From: CAZMOK01 sp964644135
GTDB lineage: Bacteria; Bacteroidota; Bacteroidia; Bacteroidales; JAGOPY01
Reading direction: 5' to 3'
NCBI GenBank assembly: GCA_964644135.1
Contig: CAZXWD010000060.1
Coordinates: 1-19,223, forward strand
Length of the DNA stretch: 19,223 bases
Shown here: positions 12,731-19,223 of the stretch, piece after piece
How positions within the stretch are numbered: position 1 is the first letter of the stretch
How the letters are laid out: every line of letters begins with the position of its first letter
Made by a program: the position numbers and the translations under genes
Notes under the pieces: generated by a model
What the model was told of the DNA's origin: nothing
What the model saw: only the letters and a program-made list of their open reading frames with translations
The model's database searches: none

Positions 12731-14131
12731 ATGAAGATCGGTTTTATTTTTCCTAACAAAGACAGAAGGTACAAAACGATACATCTCGGGCTGGCGTATC
12801 TTGCCGCTTATGCAAGGCAAGAACACAGCGACCTGGAATTCACCGTACTCGATACCAGGGTGGCCTCTTCCAAAGAAGTTAAAAGGTTCTTCAGGAACGA
12901 ATTCGACCTCATTGGGATCACCGTCTTCTCTCCCGTATATTTTGAAGTTAAAAACATCTTCAACAAGATCAGAAAGGAATATCCCCGAACCCCCGTATGC
13001 CTCGGAGGCCCGTACGTTACCACAATGCGTGAAGAGATATTCAGGGAAACCCCCGCCGATTATGCCGTTTACGGGGAAGGTGAAGTCACTTTCTCAGAGC
13101 TTATTTCTCACCTGAAAGGCAAAAGAGAGCTGAAAAACATTAAAGGGCTTATGTTCTCAAATGGAAATGGGGAACCGACTGTGAACCCCCCGAGGGAAAA
13201 GATAAAAAACCTGAATGATCTCCCTCTCCCGGCTTACGACATATTCCCGATGGGAAGATACCCCCTGCACAGGATGGTAACAAGCCGTGGCTGTCCGTTC
13301 GGCTGTGCCTGGTGCAATTCAAGCTCAATATGGGACCAGACATACAGGACCACCGATCCGGAAAAGATGATAGAAGAGATAGAATTCCTGATCGGTAAAT
13401 ACGGCAAAAAGATCTTTGTATTCGGCGATAACAGCTTCAACGTTGATCTGGAAAGAGTTGAAAGGTTTTGCGACCTGCTGATCGAAAAGAAGATCGATAT
13501 CCTCTGGTCCGTTTCTCTTCGCGCCGACATCATGACCCCTGAAGTTGCCGGGAAGATGAGGAAAGCAGGTTGCTACAATGTATCAATAGGGATTGAATCG
13601 GCAAATGATGAAGTACTTGAAAGAATAGGCAAAGGAACTACTATCGATAAAATTTTGGAAGGCATAAAAATGCTGAAGGATGCAGACATTGAAATCATGT
13701 CGCAGTATGTAATGGGAAGTCCTGGAGATACACTTGAAACAATTAAAGAATCCATTGAATTCGCCGGGAAGGTCAAGTGTGATTACACGAATTTCTATGC
13801 GATCCTGCCTTACAAAGGAACACCGCAATGGGATTACGTTAGAGACCACGGCAAACTGCTGGTTGAAAAGATCCATGATTTCCACTCCATTAACCCGAGG
13901 ATTGTTTTTGAAACCCCCGAATTCCCTTATGAGGACCGGTTAATGGCCCTGAAGCTGGTCAAAAAGCAGGGATTCTACAGCAACCAGGACAAAAAGAACT
14001 GGATGTTCGACTTTGCCAAGGAGACTTCAAGAAAGATACAGGAATTGCTTCCCGAAGAAGTAGGTAACAGGTTATACATGATCCTGAAATCAATATACCG
14101 CCTCAAGGTGATAAAGAAGAACAATAAATAA
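12731..14131 (+). CDS. B12-binding-domain radical SAM protein (BchE/P-methylase-like)
   Basis: This 466-residue product has an N-terminal cobalamin-binding Rossmann domain (MKIGFIFPNKDRRYKTIHLGLAYLAAY; LIGITVFSP; VCLGGPYVTTM; YAVYGEGEVTF), then a radical SAM core with CPFGCAWC (Cys188, 192, 195) and the later strands ILWSVSLRADIM, NVSIGIESAND and YVMGSPGDT. This layout is that of the class B radical SAM methylases and BchE-like enzymes, which act on carbon or phosphorus centres and on ring closures. Nothing in the sequence fixes the substrate. It sits 16 bases after the dehydrogenase and 17 before the glycosyltransferase, in the middle of the operon. Confidence 0.88.
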   Translation: MKIGFIFPNKDRRYKTIHLGLAYLAAYARQEHSDLEFTVLDTRVASSKEVKRFFRNEFDLIGITVFSPVYFEVKNIFNKIRKEYPRTPVCLGGPYVTTMREEIFRETPADYAVYGEGEVTFSELISHLKGKRELKNIKGLMFSNGNGEPTVNPPREKIKNLNDLPLPAYDIFPMGRYPLHRMVTSRGCPFGCAWCNSSSIWDQTYRTTDPEKMIEEIEFLIGKYGKKIFVFGDNSFNVDLERVERFCDLLIEKKIDILWSVSLRADIMTPEVAGKMRKAGCYNVSIGIESANDEVLERIGKGTTIDKILEGIKMLKDADIEIMSQYVMGSPGDTLETIKESIEFAGKVKCDYTNFYAILPYKGTPQWDYVRDHGKLLVEKIHDFHSINPRIVFETPEFPYEDRLMALKLVKKQGFYSNQDKKNWMFDFAKETSRKIQELLPEEVGNRLYMILKSIYRLKVIKKNNK

Positions 14132-14148
14132 CCGGAACACAAACAGGG

Positions 14149-14858
14149 ATGACGATCATATATATCATAACCGCATCACTCATACTCCTCTACCTGACGT
14201 ATCCCTTCTGGCTTATGGCTTTCCCTGCTGCCGGACCGGGTAAGAAGGAATCTGACGGGATAGATGCTGTTTCTGTTATCCTTCTATCCCGCAACGGAAA
14301 AAAATACCTGAAGGAAAAGATACAGTATATCATCCATGAACTGGCCCCATTCAAAAATGCAGAGCTTATTGTAATTGATGACCTCAGTACCGACGGAAGC
14401 AGGGAGGTATTAAAAGAATTTGAAAACAGGGATAATATAAAGATCGTATTGAAAGATGAGCAGAGAGGCATACCCCACACCATGAACATGGGGGTGGAAA
14501 TGTCAAAGTACCCCTATGTAATTTTCTGCGACCAACGGCAGGTCCTTTCGGAAGGTATTCTGAAGAAAATAACGGAGCCCCTGATGTACGAGAACACCGG
14601 TGCTGTTTCCGCGTGCATTTCACACCTCGACAAAGAGGGTTGCTGCTCCTGGATCAGGAAATTTGAAAACTTCATCAAATCAAGGCAAAGCCGGACAGGC
14701 AGCCTCATTGGGGTTTACGGCCCGCTTTACGCAATAAAAAAGAAGTGCTTCACCCCTATCCCTGAGGAGATCATCCTCGACGATCTGTACCTGAGCCTGA
14801 AGATGCTTAGGACGAAATCTGTATTGCTTAACAGTGATTGTCTTATCAGGGACGAAAA
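14149..14858 (+). CDS. Family 2 glycosyltransferase, 3' end lost in an assembly gap (partial)
   Basis: 236 codons are readable before the N run. An N-terminal membrane helix (about 3-27) anchors the protein. A GT-A fold follows with DAVSVILLSRNGKKYL (39-54), VIDDLSTDGSREVL (75-88, the nucleotide-sugar site) and YVIFCDQRQ (123-131), where CDQRQ takes the place of the usual DxD metal site. EIILDDLYLSLKM (207-219) is the later acidic motif. Membrane GT2 enzymes of this kind are usually 350-400 residues long with C-terminal membrane helices, so 100 or more residues are probably missing. The donor and acceptor sugars are unknown. The open frame continues through the gap into the aminotransferase only because the gap was written as 100 N. 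Confidence 0.85.
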
Positions 14859-14958
14859 NNNNNNNNNNNNNNNNNNNNNNNNNNNNNNNNNNNNNNNNNN
14901 NNNNNNNNNNNNNNNNNNNNNNNNNNNNNNNNNNNNNNNNNNNNNNNNNNNNNNNNNN
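14859..14958. other. Assembly gap (100 N)
   Basis: Exactly 100 N suggests a scaffold join of unspecified length. The true sequence between the two contigs, and any gene inside it, is unknown. Confidence 0.98.
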
Positions 14959-14960
14959 TG

Positions 14961-15050
14961 CTTTTCAGGAATATACTGCCAAAGAACATACCATTCAAGG
15001 CAAAAAATATTACCGCAGATAAAAAGAAACTTGAAACTGATAAAATCTGA
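14961..15050 (+). CDS. C-terminal fragment after the gap, probably the glycosyltransferase tail (partial)
   Basis: One frame after the gap reads LFRNILPKNIPFKAKNITAD then a Lys-rich end, and stops at TGA 15048-15050, one base before the aminotransferase ATG. Such tight spacing is typical inside this operon, so this is probably the true end of the gene preceding the aminotransferase. Whether that gene is the glycosyltransferase or another gene hidden in the gap cannot be decided. Confidence 0.4.
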   Translation, partial: LFRNILPKNIPFKAKNITADKKKLETDKI

Positions 15051-15051
15051 A

Positions 15052-16155
15052 ATGGAGAAAATATTGTCAATGAGGCCTTTCACACCTCCTTTGGAAGATA
15101 TGGAACCTTACCTGCGGAGAATATGGGACTCAAGATGGCTCACCAACGGCGGGTCCATACATAAAGAGCTTGAAGTGTCGCTATGCGATTATCTGGGAAT
15201 TGAATACATCTCCCTGGTATCCAGTGGCACCCTGGCGCTGATCCTGGCCCTGAAGTCACTGGACCTTAAAGGCGAAATTATAACCACCCCTTTTACATCA
15301 GTGGCAACCGCCCAGGCAATCCACTGGAACGGACTTAAACCTGTATTTGTCGATATCAATGAGGAAGATCTTAATATAAATACAGAAGAAATTGAGAAAG
15401 CCTTCACGCCGGATACATGTGCAATACTTCCTGTCCATATTTACGGCAATCCCTGCGATACAGACAAGATCGGGGCACTTGCCGGCAAATACCAGCTTAA
15501 AGTGATCTATGATGCAGCCCATTGCTTTGGCATCAAAAAAAACGGTACTTCTTTACTTAACCGGGGTGACCTTTCAACACTAAGCCTGCACGCAACAAAA
15601 GTTTTCAGTTGTATTGAGGGAGGAGCTGTGGTTTGTCACGACCCTGATACCAAAAATTTGACAGACGGGCTGAAAAACTCCGGCATAGGAATAAACCGGG
15701 AGTTAACAGGCTTCGGTCTCAATGCAAAAATGAACGAATTCCAGGCTGCATACGGTCTGGTGTGCTTAAAATATATTGATCAGATAATCGGAAAAAGAAA
15801 AACAGCAACTATCAAATACAGGGAACTTCTGTCAGGCATTCCCGGGTTGAGATTGATCACTGAACCCGAAAATGTGGAACCTAATTATACCTATTTACCG
15901 GTCCTTATTGATCCGGATATTTTTGGAGCTACGCGTGATGAGTTGGCCCGTAGCCTTGAGCTGGACAACATTCAGGCTAAAACCTACTTCCACCCGCTTG
16001 TGACGTCCTATCCTCAATTCGGCAGGTATGTAAAGAGATCTTTGCCGGTGGCCGGGAAAACAGCGGATAACATCTTATGCCTTCCGCTGTTCCATGATAT
16101 TACCGATGAAGAGATCAGCCGGGTTGTCAAGGTAATAAAGAGATCGATAAAATAA
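15052..16155 (+). CDS. DegT/DnrJ/EryC1/StrS aminotransferase (VioA-like sugar transaminase)
   Basis: This is a 367-residue PLP enzyme, full length for the family. It has RPFTPPLEDMEPYLRRIWDS (8-27), SSGTLALILAL (57-67), ITTPFTSVATAQAI (77-90), HIYGNPCD (129-136), DAAHCFG (154-160) and the cofactor lysine in LHATKVFSCIEGG (Lys183). The opening segment and overall pattern resemble VioA-type enzymes, which place an amino group at C4 of nucleotide-linked 6-deoxyhexoses; that substrate is inferred from memory of the family, not shown. The ATG at 15052 fits the family N-terminus. It ends the operon, convergent with the protease gene with 41 bases between them. Together with the glycosyltransferase it argues for an amino sugar in the pathway product. 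Confidence 0.9.
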   Translation: MEKILSMRPFTPPLEDMEPYLRRIWDSRWLTNGGSIHKELEVSLCDYLGIEYISLVSSGTLALILALKSLDLKGEIITTPFTSVATAQAIHWNGLKPVFVDINEEDLNINTEEIEKAFTPDTCAILPVHIYGNPCDTDKIGALAGKYQLKVIYDAAHCFGIKKNGTSLLNRGDLSTLSLHATKVFSCIEGGAVVCHDPDTKNLTDGLKNSGIGINRELTGFGLNAKMNEFQAAYGLVCLKYIDQIIGKRKTATIKYRELLSGIPGLRLITEPENVEPNYTYLPVLIDPDIFGATRDELARSLELDNIQAKTYFHPLVTSYPQFGRYVKRSLPVAGKTADNILCLPLFHDITDEEISRVVKVIKRSIK

Positions 16156-16196
16156 TTGACCTTTTCCCTTTAAAAGTAAATTTAACCACCCTGGCA

Positions 16197-18665
16197 TTAC
16201 CTGCCTGCCACAAAGATCTTTGTAGCGGAAACAGCATTGCCGGTCCTCAGCACACAAACATAAACACCACCGTTCACTCTTGATCCGGAGTCATTGGTGC
16301 CGTCCCAGGCAACGGTCTTAAGCCCGGCCGACTGTTCATTCTGAACGAGTGTCCTTATTTCCCGTCCCTGCAGGTCGTATATGATCAGTGATACCTGCAA
16401 GCTCTCAGCCAGTTCATAACTGATCGATGTTTGGGATATGAAGGGGTTGGGATAAGTTCTCACAGTGCCTTGTCCCTGGGCTTCCATTTCACCGATGCTA
16501 ACAGTAACATCCTCTATCCCCGTAATCCTTACATCATCAATGTTCCAGCCGCAGTACCTCCAGCCGCCGTCGGTGGTTCCCATCGTCCAGCGCAGGTAAA
16601 CAGTTTCCTGATCAGAGGCCATTGAGGAGATATCCAATTCCACTTCATCCCATGAACCGCCAACATATTCACCATCATTGCTCCAGAGGTTGGTCCAGTT
16701 TTCACCGTCGGTGCTGATCCTGATATGGGCATGGTCGTATTCTGGCACTTCAACGCCCAGCCACCTCCTGAATGTTAAATGCAATCCGTAAAGGTCGGAG
16801 CAATCGATGGCCGTAGTGGTGAGGTTCATTTCATCCATGTTGTTCGGATAATCGCCCTGTAGGTTATATCCATAGACATTGTCGCCGGTATATCCGCTTG
16901 TTGGGTCAGGATAGCCATGCTCACCACCCAAACCGGCAGGCTGGCCGAAGGCCCATTCGCCTTCCGTATCCCAGCCCGGGTCTTCATTAAGCAACCATTC
17001 ATGCTTTACAGTGCGCTCCCCGACCAGCAGGACAATATCCCTTTCCGTATCGCCAACATGGTCGGTTGTGTTGACAAACTGCAGGGCTGTGGGGTACGCG
17101 CCTTCGAGCAAGCTGGTGGCATTGGAGTTAACTTCCACGGTAAGATCAACGCTTTCCCCTCCGTCAAGGGTTCCCTGTGCCGGGCCGTCGATGGTCAGCC
17201 AATCGACAAGCGGGTCGTTCGTTACTTCGTATTCGAAGGGTGCAACACCCCTGTTTTCAATGGTGTAGACCATTTCGGCAGGATCGAACGGGCCGCCCTC
17301 TTCGCCGTGGGGTTCAAAATTCTCGCCCGGCCTTACCTTCATCCCTGTCATCCCGGCGAGAACCTTCACACAGAAATTCCCTGTATTGAGGAAACCCGAC
17401 GGATCATCATAATCATAAAAATCAAGCCACACGTCACCGGGCATATAATAGCTTTCATCCGGATTGGCTGCCGACTCAACGATAGTACGGTATTTTGCCC
17501 CAAGCAGCACAGGCACGTCAGAGGTCCTGTCGTAAGGGTACTTTCCATCCGAAAGCTGCAGGTAAACATAAAAATCCTCTCCTTCGCTCACGGTAACATA
17601 ATCATCGAGCTCTATGGTATGCAGGCCCCTGATAAAAATGCTGTCGTTAACCTGTGATAGCTCATTCTGCAGTTCGCCGTCTGTATAGTCATCATAGATG
17701 GTCACGGTGAATTCCACGCTATCGGTGGCGGTGAAGAAGTTCACTGCTTTGAGCAGTTCATCTCCACCGGCGATGAATTTGTTGAACACCCCGTTTATGT
17801 CTTCGATCACATCCCTGTGGCCATGATAATCATGGTAATAAACATACTCATACTGCATGGGCTCCACGTTCCTGAATGTGATAGCGCCCATTTCGGGATG
17901 ATGCCCGCAATGCTTGTCGTAATAGGAGATCCAGAAATAACCGTCGAGGCCCCAGCCTTCTCCCCATGAGTTCTTGCAGAGCCAGGCGCCGGGTTGAGGG
18001 GCCTGGGTGATCTTGTTATCGTCCCAGCCGATGATAGCAATGGCATGGTTGGGGTCCTGGTTGGAACTCGGTGGTTGATAATGTATATAACTATTGTTAA
18101 TGAAGGAGCTGCTGTAGCACATGCATGTGCCCATCACCCCGTAGTCAATTATGTATTGCTTGAGCTCATTGATATCTTCCAGGTCATCCCCTACCGTGAG
18201 CCATTCTATATTGCGCGGATAATAATAATGATAGCTGTCGAGGTGCCGTGCGGGCGGGGTGCTGTATGATTGTCCGTCGATATCCCTCACTGACCCTTCG
18301 CCCCTTGAAAGATAGGCTGATGTGACCAGGTAGTCGCCGCCCTGGTGCACTTCAAGGCCGCTGCCCGAGGGTGGGTCGATATCGTCGTTGTTATGGTCGT
18401 TGAAACCGTTCCACCAGTCGAGGTGGTATTCCGCCAGGCTGGGTTCCCCTTCCTCCCCTGCTGCCGTCCACACGCCGGTCATCATTAGGTTGCCCTCCAT
18501 TGCGGCCATAGCACCAAATGTCCAGCAGGTGCCTCCCTGTTGATTTTTGATAGAAGTGACGTAGTTCTCACCGTTCACGTCGCGCAGGTCGTACGTTTCA
18601 GGGAGCTGCGAGAATAATGAATAATTAATAACGAATAATAAAGAAAGCAGGGTCAGTTTTTTCAT
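16197..18665 (-). CDS. Secreted papain-like (C1) protease with a type IX secretion sorting domain
   Basis: This 822-residue protein has a signal peptide (MKKLTLLSLLFVINYSLFSQ), so the ATG at 18665 is chosen over a TTG 24 bases upstream. The C1 catalytic domain follows directly (about 22-260), with the oxyanion Gln in QQGGTCWTF, nucleophile Cys47, His207 (DPNHAIAIIGW) and Asn232 (KNSWGEGWG). No inhibitory propeptide is visible. Next come a lectin-like region often paired with C1 domains (about 290-400), an Ig-like/BACON-like region (about 455-540), a jelly-roll-like region starting HEWLLNEDPGW with many aromatic and acidic residues, and a C-terminal sorting domain (about 735-822; YPNPF, then IYDLQGREI, GVYVCVLRTG and KIFVAG). 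It should be exported to the cell surface or medium by the type IX system. It stands alone on its strand. Confidence 0.92.
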   Translation of the reverse strand: MKKLTLLSLLFVINYSLFSQLPETYDLRDVNGENYVTSIKNQQGGTCWTFGAMAAMEGNLMMTGVWTAAGEEGEPSLAEYHLDWWNGFNDHNNDDIDPPSGSGLEVHQGGDYLVTSAYLSRGEGSVRDIDGQSYSTPPARHLDSYHYYYPRNIEWLTVGDDLEDINELKQYIIDYGVMGTCMCYSSSFINNSYIHYQPPSSNQDPNHAIAIIGWDDNKITQAPQPGAWLCKNSWGEGWGLDGYFWISYYDKHCGHHPEMGAITFRNVEPMQYEYVYYHDYHGHRDVIEDINGVFNKFIAGGDELLKAVNFFTATDSVEFTVTIYDDYTDGELQNELSQVNDSIFIRGLHTIELDDYVTVSEGEDFYVYLQLSDGKYPYDRTSDVPVLLGAKYRTIVESAANPDESYYMPGDVWLDFYDYDDPSGFLNTGNFCVKVLAGMTGMKVRPGENFEPHGEEGGPFDPAEMVYTIENRGVAPFEYEVTNDPLVDWLTIDGPAQGTLDGGESVDLTVEVNSNATSLLEGAYPTALQFVNTTDHVGDTERDIVLLVGERTVKHEWLLNEDPGWDTEGEWAFGQPAGLGGEHGYPDPTSGYTGDNVYGYNLQGDYPNNMDEMNLTTTAIDCSDLYGLHLTFRRWLGVEVPEYDHAHIRISTDGENWTNLWSNDGEYVGGSWDEVELDISSMASDQETVYLRWTMGTTDGGWRYCGWNIDDVRITGIEDVTVSIGEMEAQGQGTVRTYPNPFISQTSISYELAESLQVSLIIYDLQGREIRTLVQNEQSAGLKTVAWDGTNDSGSRVNGGVYVCVLRTGNAVSATKIFVAGR

Positions 18666-18777
18666 TGTGTAGTGATTGAGTTTTTCCAATTGCGGTTTAT
18701 TTTACGAAATTAGGAAAAATGAAAGGCTAAATATCGAGTTAATTCATATTTGTAATGGGTTTAAATAATGATGGCGC

Positions 18778-18829
18778 GGGGGCACAGGGGCTCAGAGGCT
18801 CAGAGGCTCAGAAGCTTGGGAGCACAGAG
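18778..18829. repeat. Short tandem repeat block 1, unit about GCTCAGAG
   Basis: Three near-perfect 8-base units (GCTCAGAG) are flanked by related GGCACAGG and GAGCACAGAG variants. It is the first of the consecutive blocks. Confidence 0.7.
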
Positions 18830-18835
18830 TAGAAA

Positions 18836-18870
18836 ATAAGAGGTTAAGAAAATAGGAGGATAAGAAGAGG
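18836..18870. repeat. Purine-rich degenerate repeat block 2, unit about ATAAGAGG
   Basis: The words ATAAGAGG, TTAAGAAA, ATAGGAGG and ATAAGAAG recur at intervals of about 8-9 bases. The strand is entirely purine-rich. Confidence 0.5.
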
Positions 18871-18879
18871 GCAATGAAC

Positions 18880-18914
18880 AATTAATAATTAATAGTTAAT
18901 AATTAATAATTAAA
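18880..18914. repeat. AT repeat block 3, unit about AATTAAT
   Basis: Five near-exact seven-base units of AATTAAT/AGTTAAT run consecutively. A related AATAATTAATAA pattern also lies inside the signal-peptide codons of the neighbouring protease gene. Confidence 0.7.
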
Positions 18915-18967
18915 ATACTGAAGGTCAGCAGGTAAGAAGCGGGGAGTAATGAACAATGAAATATTAT

Positions 18968-18991
18968 CTAAGCTCTAAACTCTAAGCTCTG
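18968..18991. repeat. Short tandem repeat block 4, unit about AGCTCTA
   Basis: About three units of AGCTCTA/AACTCTA/AGCTCTG with a seven-base period. Confidence 0.65.
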
Positions 18992-18993
18992 AT

Positions 18994-19046
18994 TACCAGT
19001 ATCCAGTACCTAGTACCGAGCACCCAGTACCCAGCACCCAGCACCA
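18994..19046. repeat. Short tandem repeat block 5, unit about CCAGTAC/CCAGCAC
   Basis: About seven units with a seven-base period, drifting from CCAGTAT through CCAGTAC to CCAGCAC; it is the longest of the blocks. Confidence 0.75.
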
Positions 19047-19088
19047 ACTTGACAATAAAGACAATTTGACAATTGAGACAATTTTGAC
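19047..19088. repeat. Short repeat block 6, unit about TTGACAAT
   Basis: TTGACAAT, AGACAATT, TTGACAATTGAGACAATTTTGAC: repeats of GACAAT spaced 8-11 bases apart. It runs into the promoter of the next gene. Confidence 0.6.
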
Positions 19089-19098
19089 TATATATTTG
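19065..19098 (+). promoter_or_regulatory. Promoter candidate for the pirin-family gene
   Basis: TTTG at 19065-19068, a 22-base spacer and TATATTTG at 19091-19098 (an exact TAnnTTTG) lie 30 bases before the ATG. The -33 element falls inside repeat block 6, so changes in that repeat could alter expression. Confidence 0.5.
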
Positions 19099-19128
19099 TA
19101 CTGAACCATTAACCCTAACAACCTTATA

Positions 19129-19223
19129 ATGTCAGTAAAAGACCTGGTAATAGAAAAGCGCAGCCGCGATATCGGGGATTTCCTGGTGGGGCGCTTCCTG
19201 CCGTTCAGGAAAAAAAGAATGGT
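19129..19223 (+). CDS. Pirin-family protein, N-terminal start (partial)
   Basis: Only 31 codons are present before the window ends. The start MSVKDLVIEKRSRDIGDFLVG followed by RFLPFRKKRMV matches the opening of pirin-family cupin proteins, in which the RSRDLGDF and LP..KRRMVGPF motifs precede the first metal-binding cupin strand. Bacterial pirins are iron-binding cupins, some with quercetinase activity, others of unknown role; the metal ligands lie beyond the window. The ATG at 19129 has a matching promoter 30 bases upstream. Confidence 0.85.
   Translation, partial: MSVKDLVIEKRSRDIGDFLVGRFLPFRKKRM

Larger units (their letters stand above)
18666..19128. other. Long intergenic region dominated by short tandem repeats
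   Basis: 463 bases between the divergent protease and pirin genes contain no gene. The part near the protease (18666-18777) is unique sequence, with TAATTTCG on the minus strand as a weak -7 candidate. From 18778 to about 19088 it is a string of at least six different degenerate short repeats, listed separately. A promoter for the pirin gene lies at its right end. Confidence 0.75.

Noticed and set aside
14149..16155. A 668-codon glycosyltransferase-aminotransferase fusion protein
   Set aside because: The frame is continuous only because the gap was filled with 100 N. Each half is a known stand-alone family, and the aminotransferase has its own start with the normal N-terminus.
16917..17657. 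Plus-strand open frame of 246 codons
   Set aside because: It is antisense to the C1 protease, which has an intact catalytic triad and sorting domain; the frame is a by-product of its GC-rich codon use.
18994..19046. CRISPR array or replication iterons in the CCAGTAC repeat
   Set aside because: Units of seven bases without spacers are too short for CRISPR, and there is no replication gene or other origin feature nearby.

Overview
The window looks like chromosomal DNA of a member of the Bacteroidota, probably a Bacteroidales or Marinilabiliales-like lineage assembled from a metagenome. The evidence is a type IX secretion sorting domain on a secreted protease, a membrane-anchored LytTR regulator, a lipoprotein with a Bacteroidota-style surface-export signature, promoter-like TTG...TAnnTTTG motifs, and weak or absent Shine-Dalgarno sites. 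A run of 100 N at 14859-14958 is an assembly gap of unknown true length.

Region 1 (1-4255) is mostly housekeeping. It holds the end of purK overlapping purE (purine synthesis), a convergent DUF454/YbaN membrane protein, a large fusion of a transporter-like membrane half to a THEP1-type NTPase, and two minus-strand genes for a SAM methyltransferase and a CsbD-like protein. Region 2 (4256-8880) is accessory. A PepSY-like secreted protein and a putative outer-membrane protein overlap by one base. They are followed by a lipoprotein related to cholesterol-dependent cytolysins, whose usual membrane-binding domain 4 is replaced by four repeats of about 50 residues, and then by a LytTR membrane regulator. 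A family of nested hairpin repeats (GGGAC-N3-GTCCC) sits at the gene boundaries here and just beyond, at 4449, 5839, 7815 and 10563.

Region 3 (8969-16155) looks biosynthetic. A B12-binding radical SAM protein has its own strong promoter. It is followed by a tightly packed set: a radical SAM protein with extra C-terminal cysteines, a short-chain dehydrogenase with an unusual basic insertion, a second B12-binding radical SAM protein, a family 2 glycosyltransferase cut by the gap, and a VioA-like sugar aminotransferase. The likely output is a modified (amino)sugar-containing surface lipid, glycan or small molecule; the product is unknown.

Region 4 (16197-19223) holds a secreted papain-like protease on the minus strand, a 463-base intergenic stretch made of at least six different short tandem repeats, and the first 31 codons of a pirin-family gene.

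The best candidates for something undescribed are the cytolysin-like protein with the swapped C-terminal domain, the nested hairpin repeat family around it, the membrane-NTPase fusion, and the radical SAM/glycosyl cluster.
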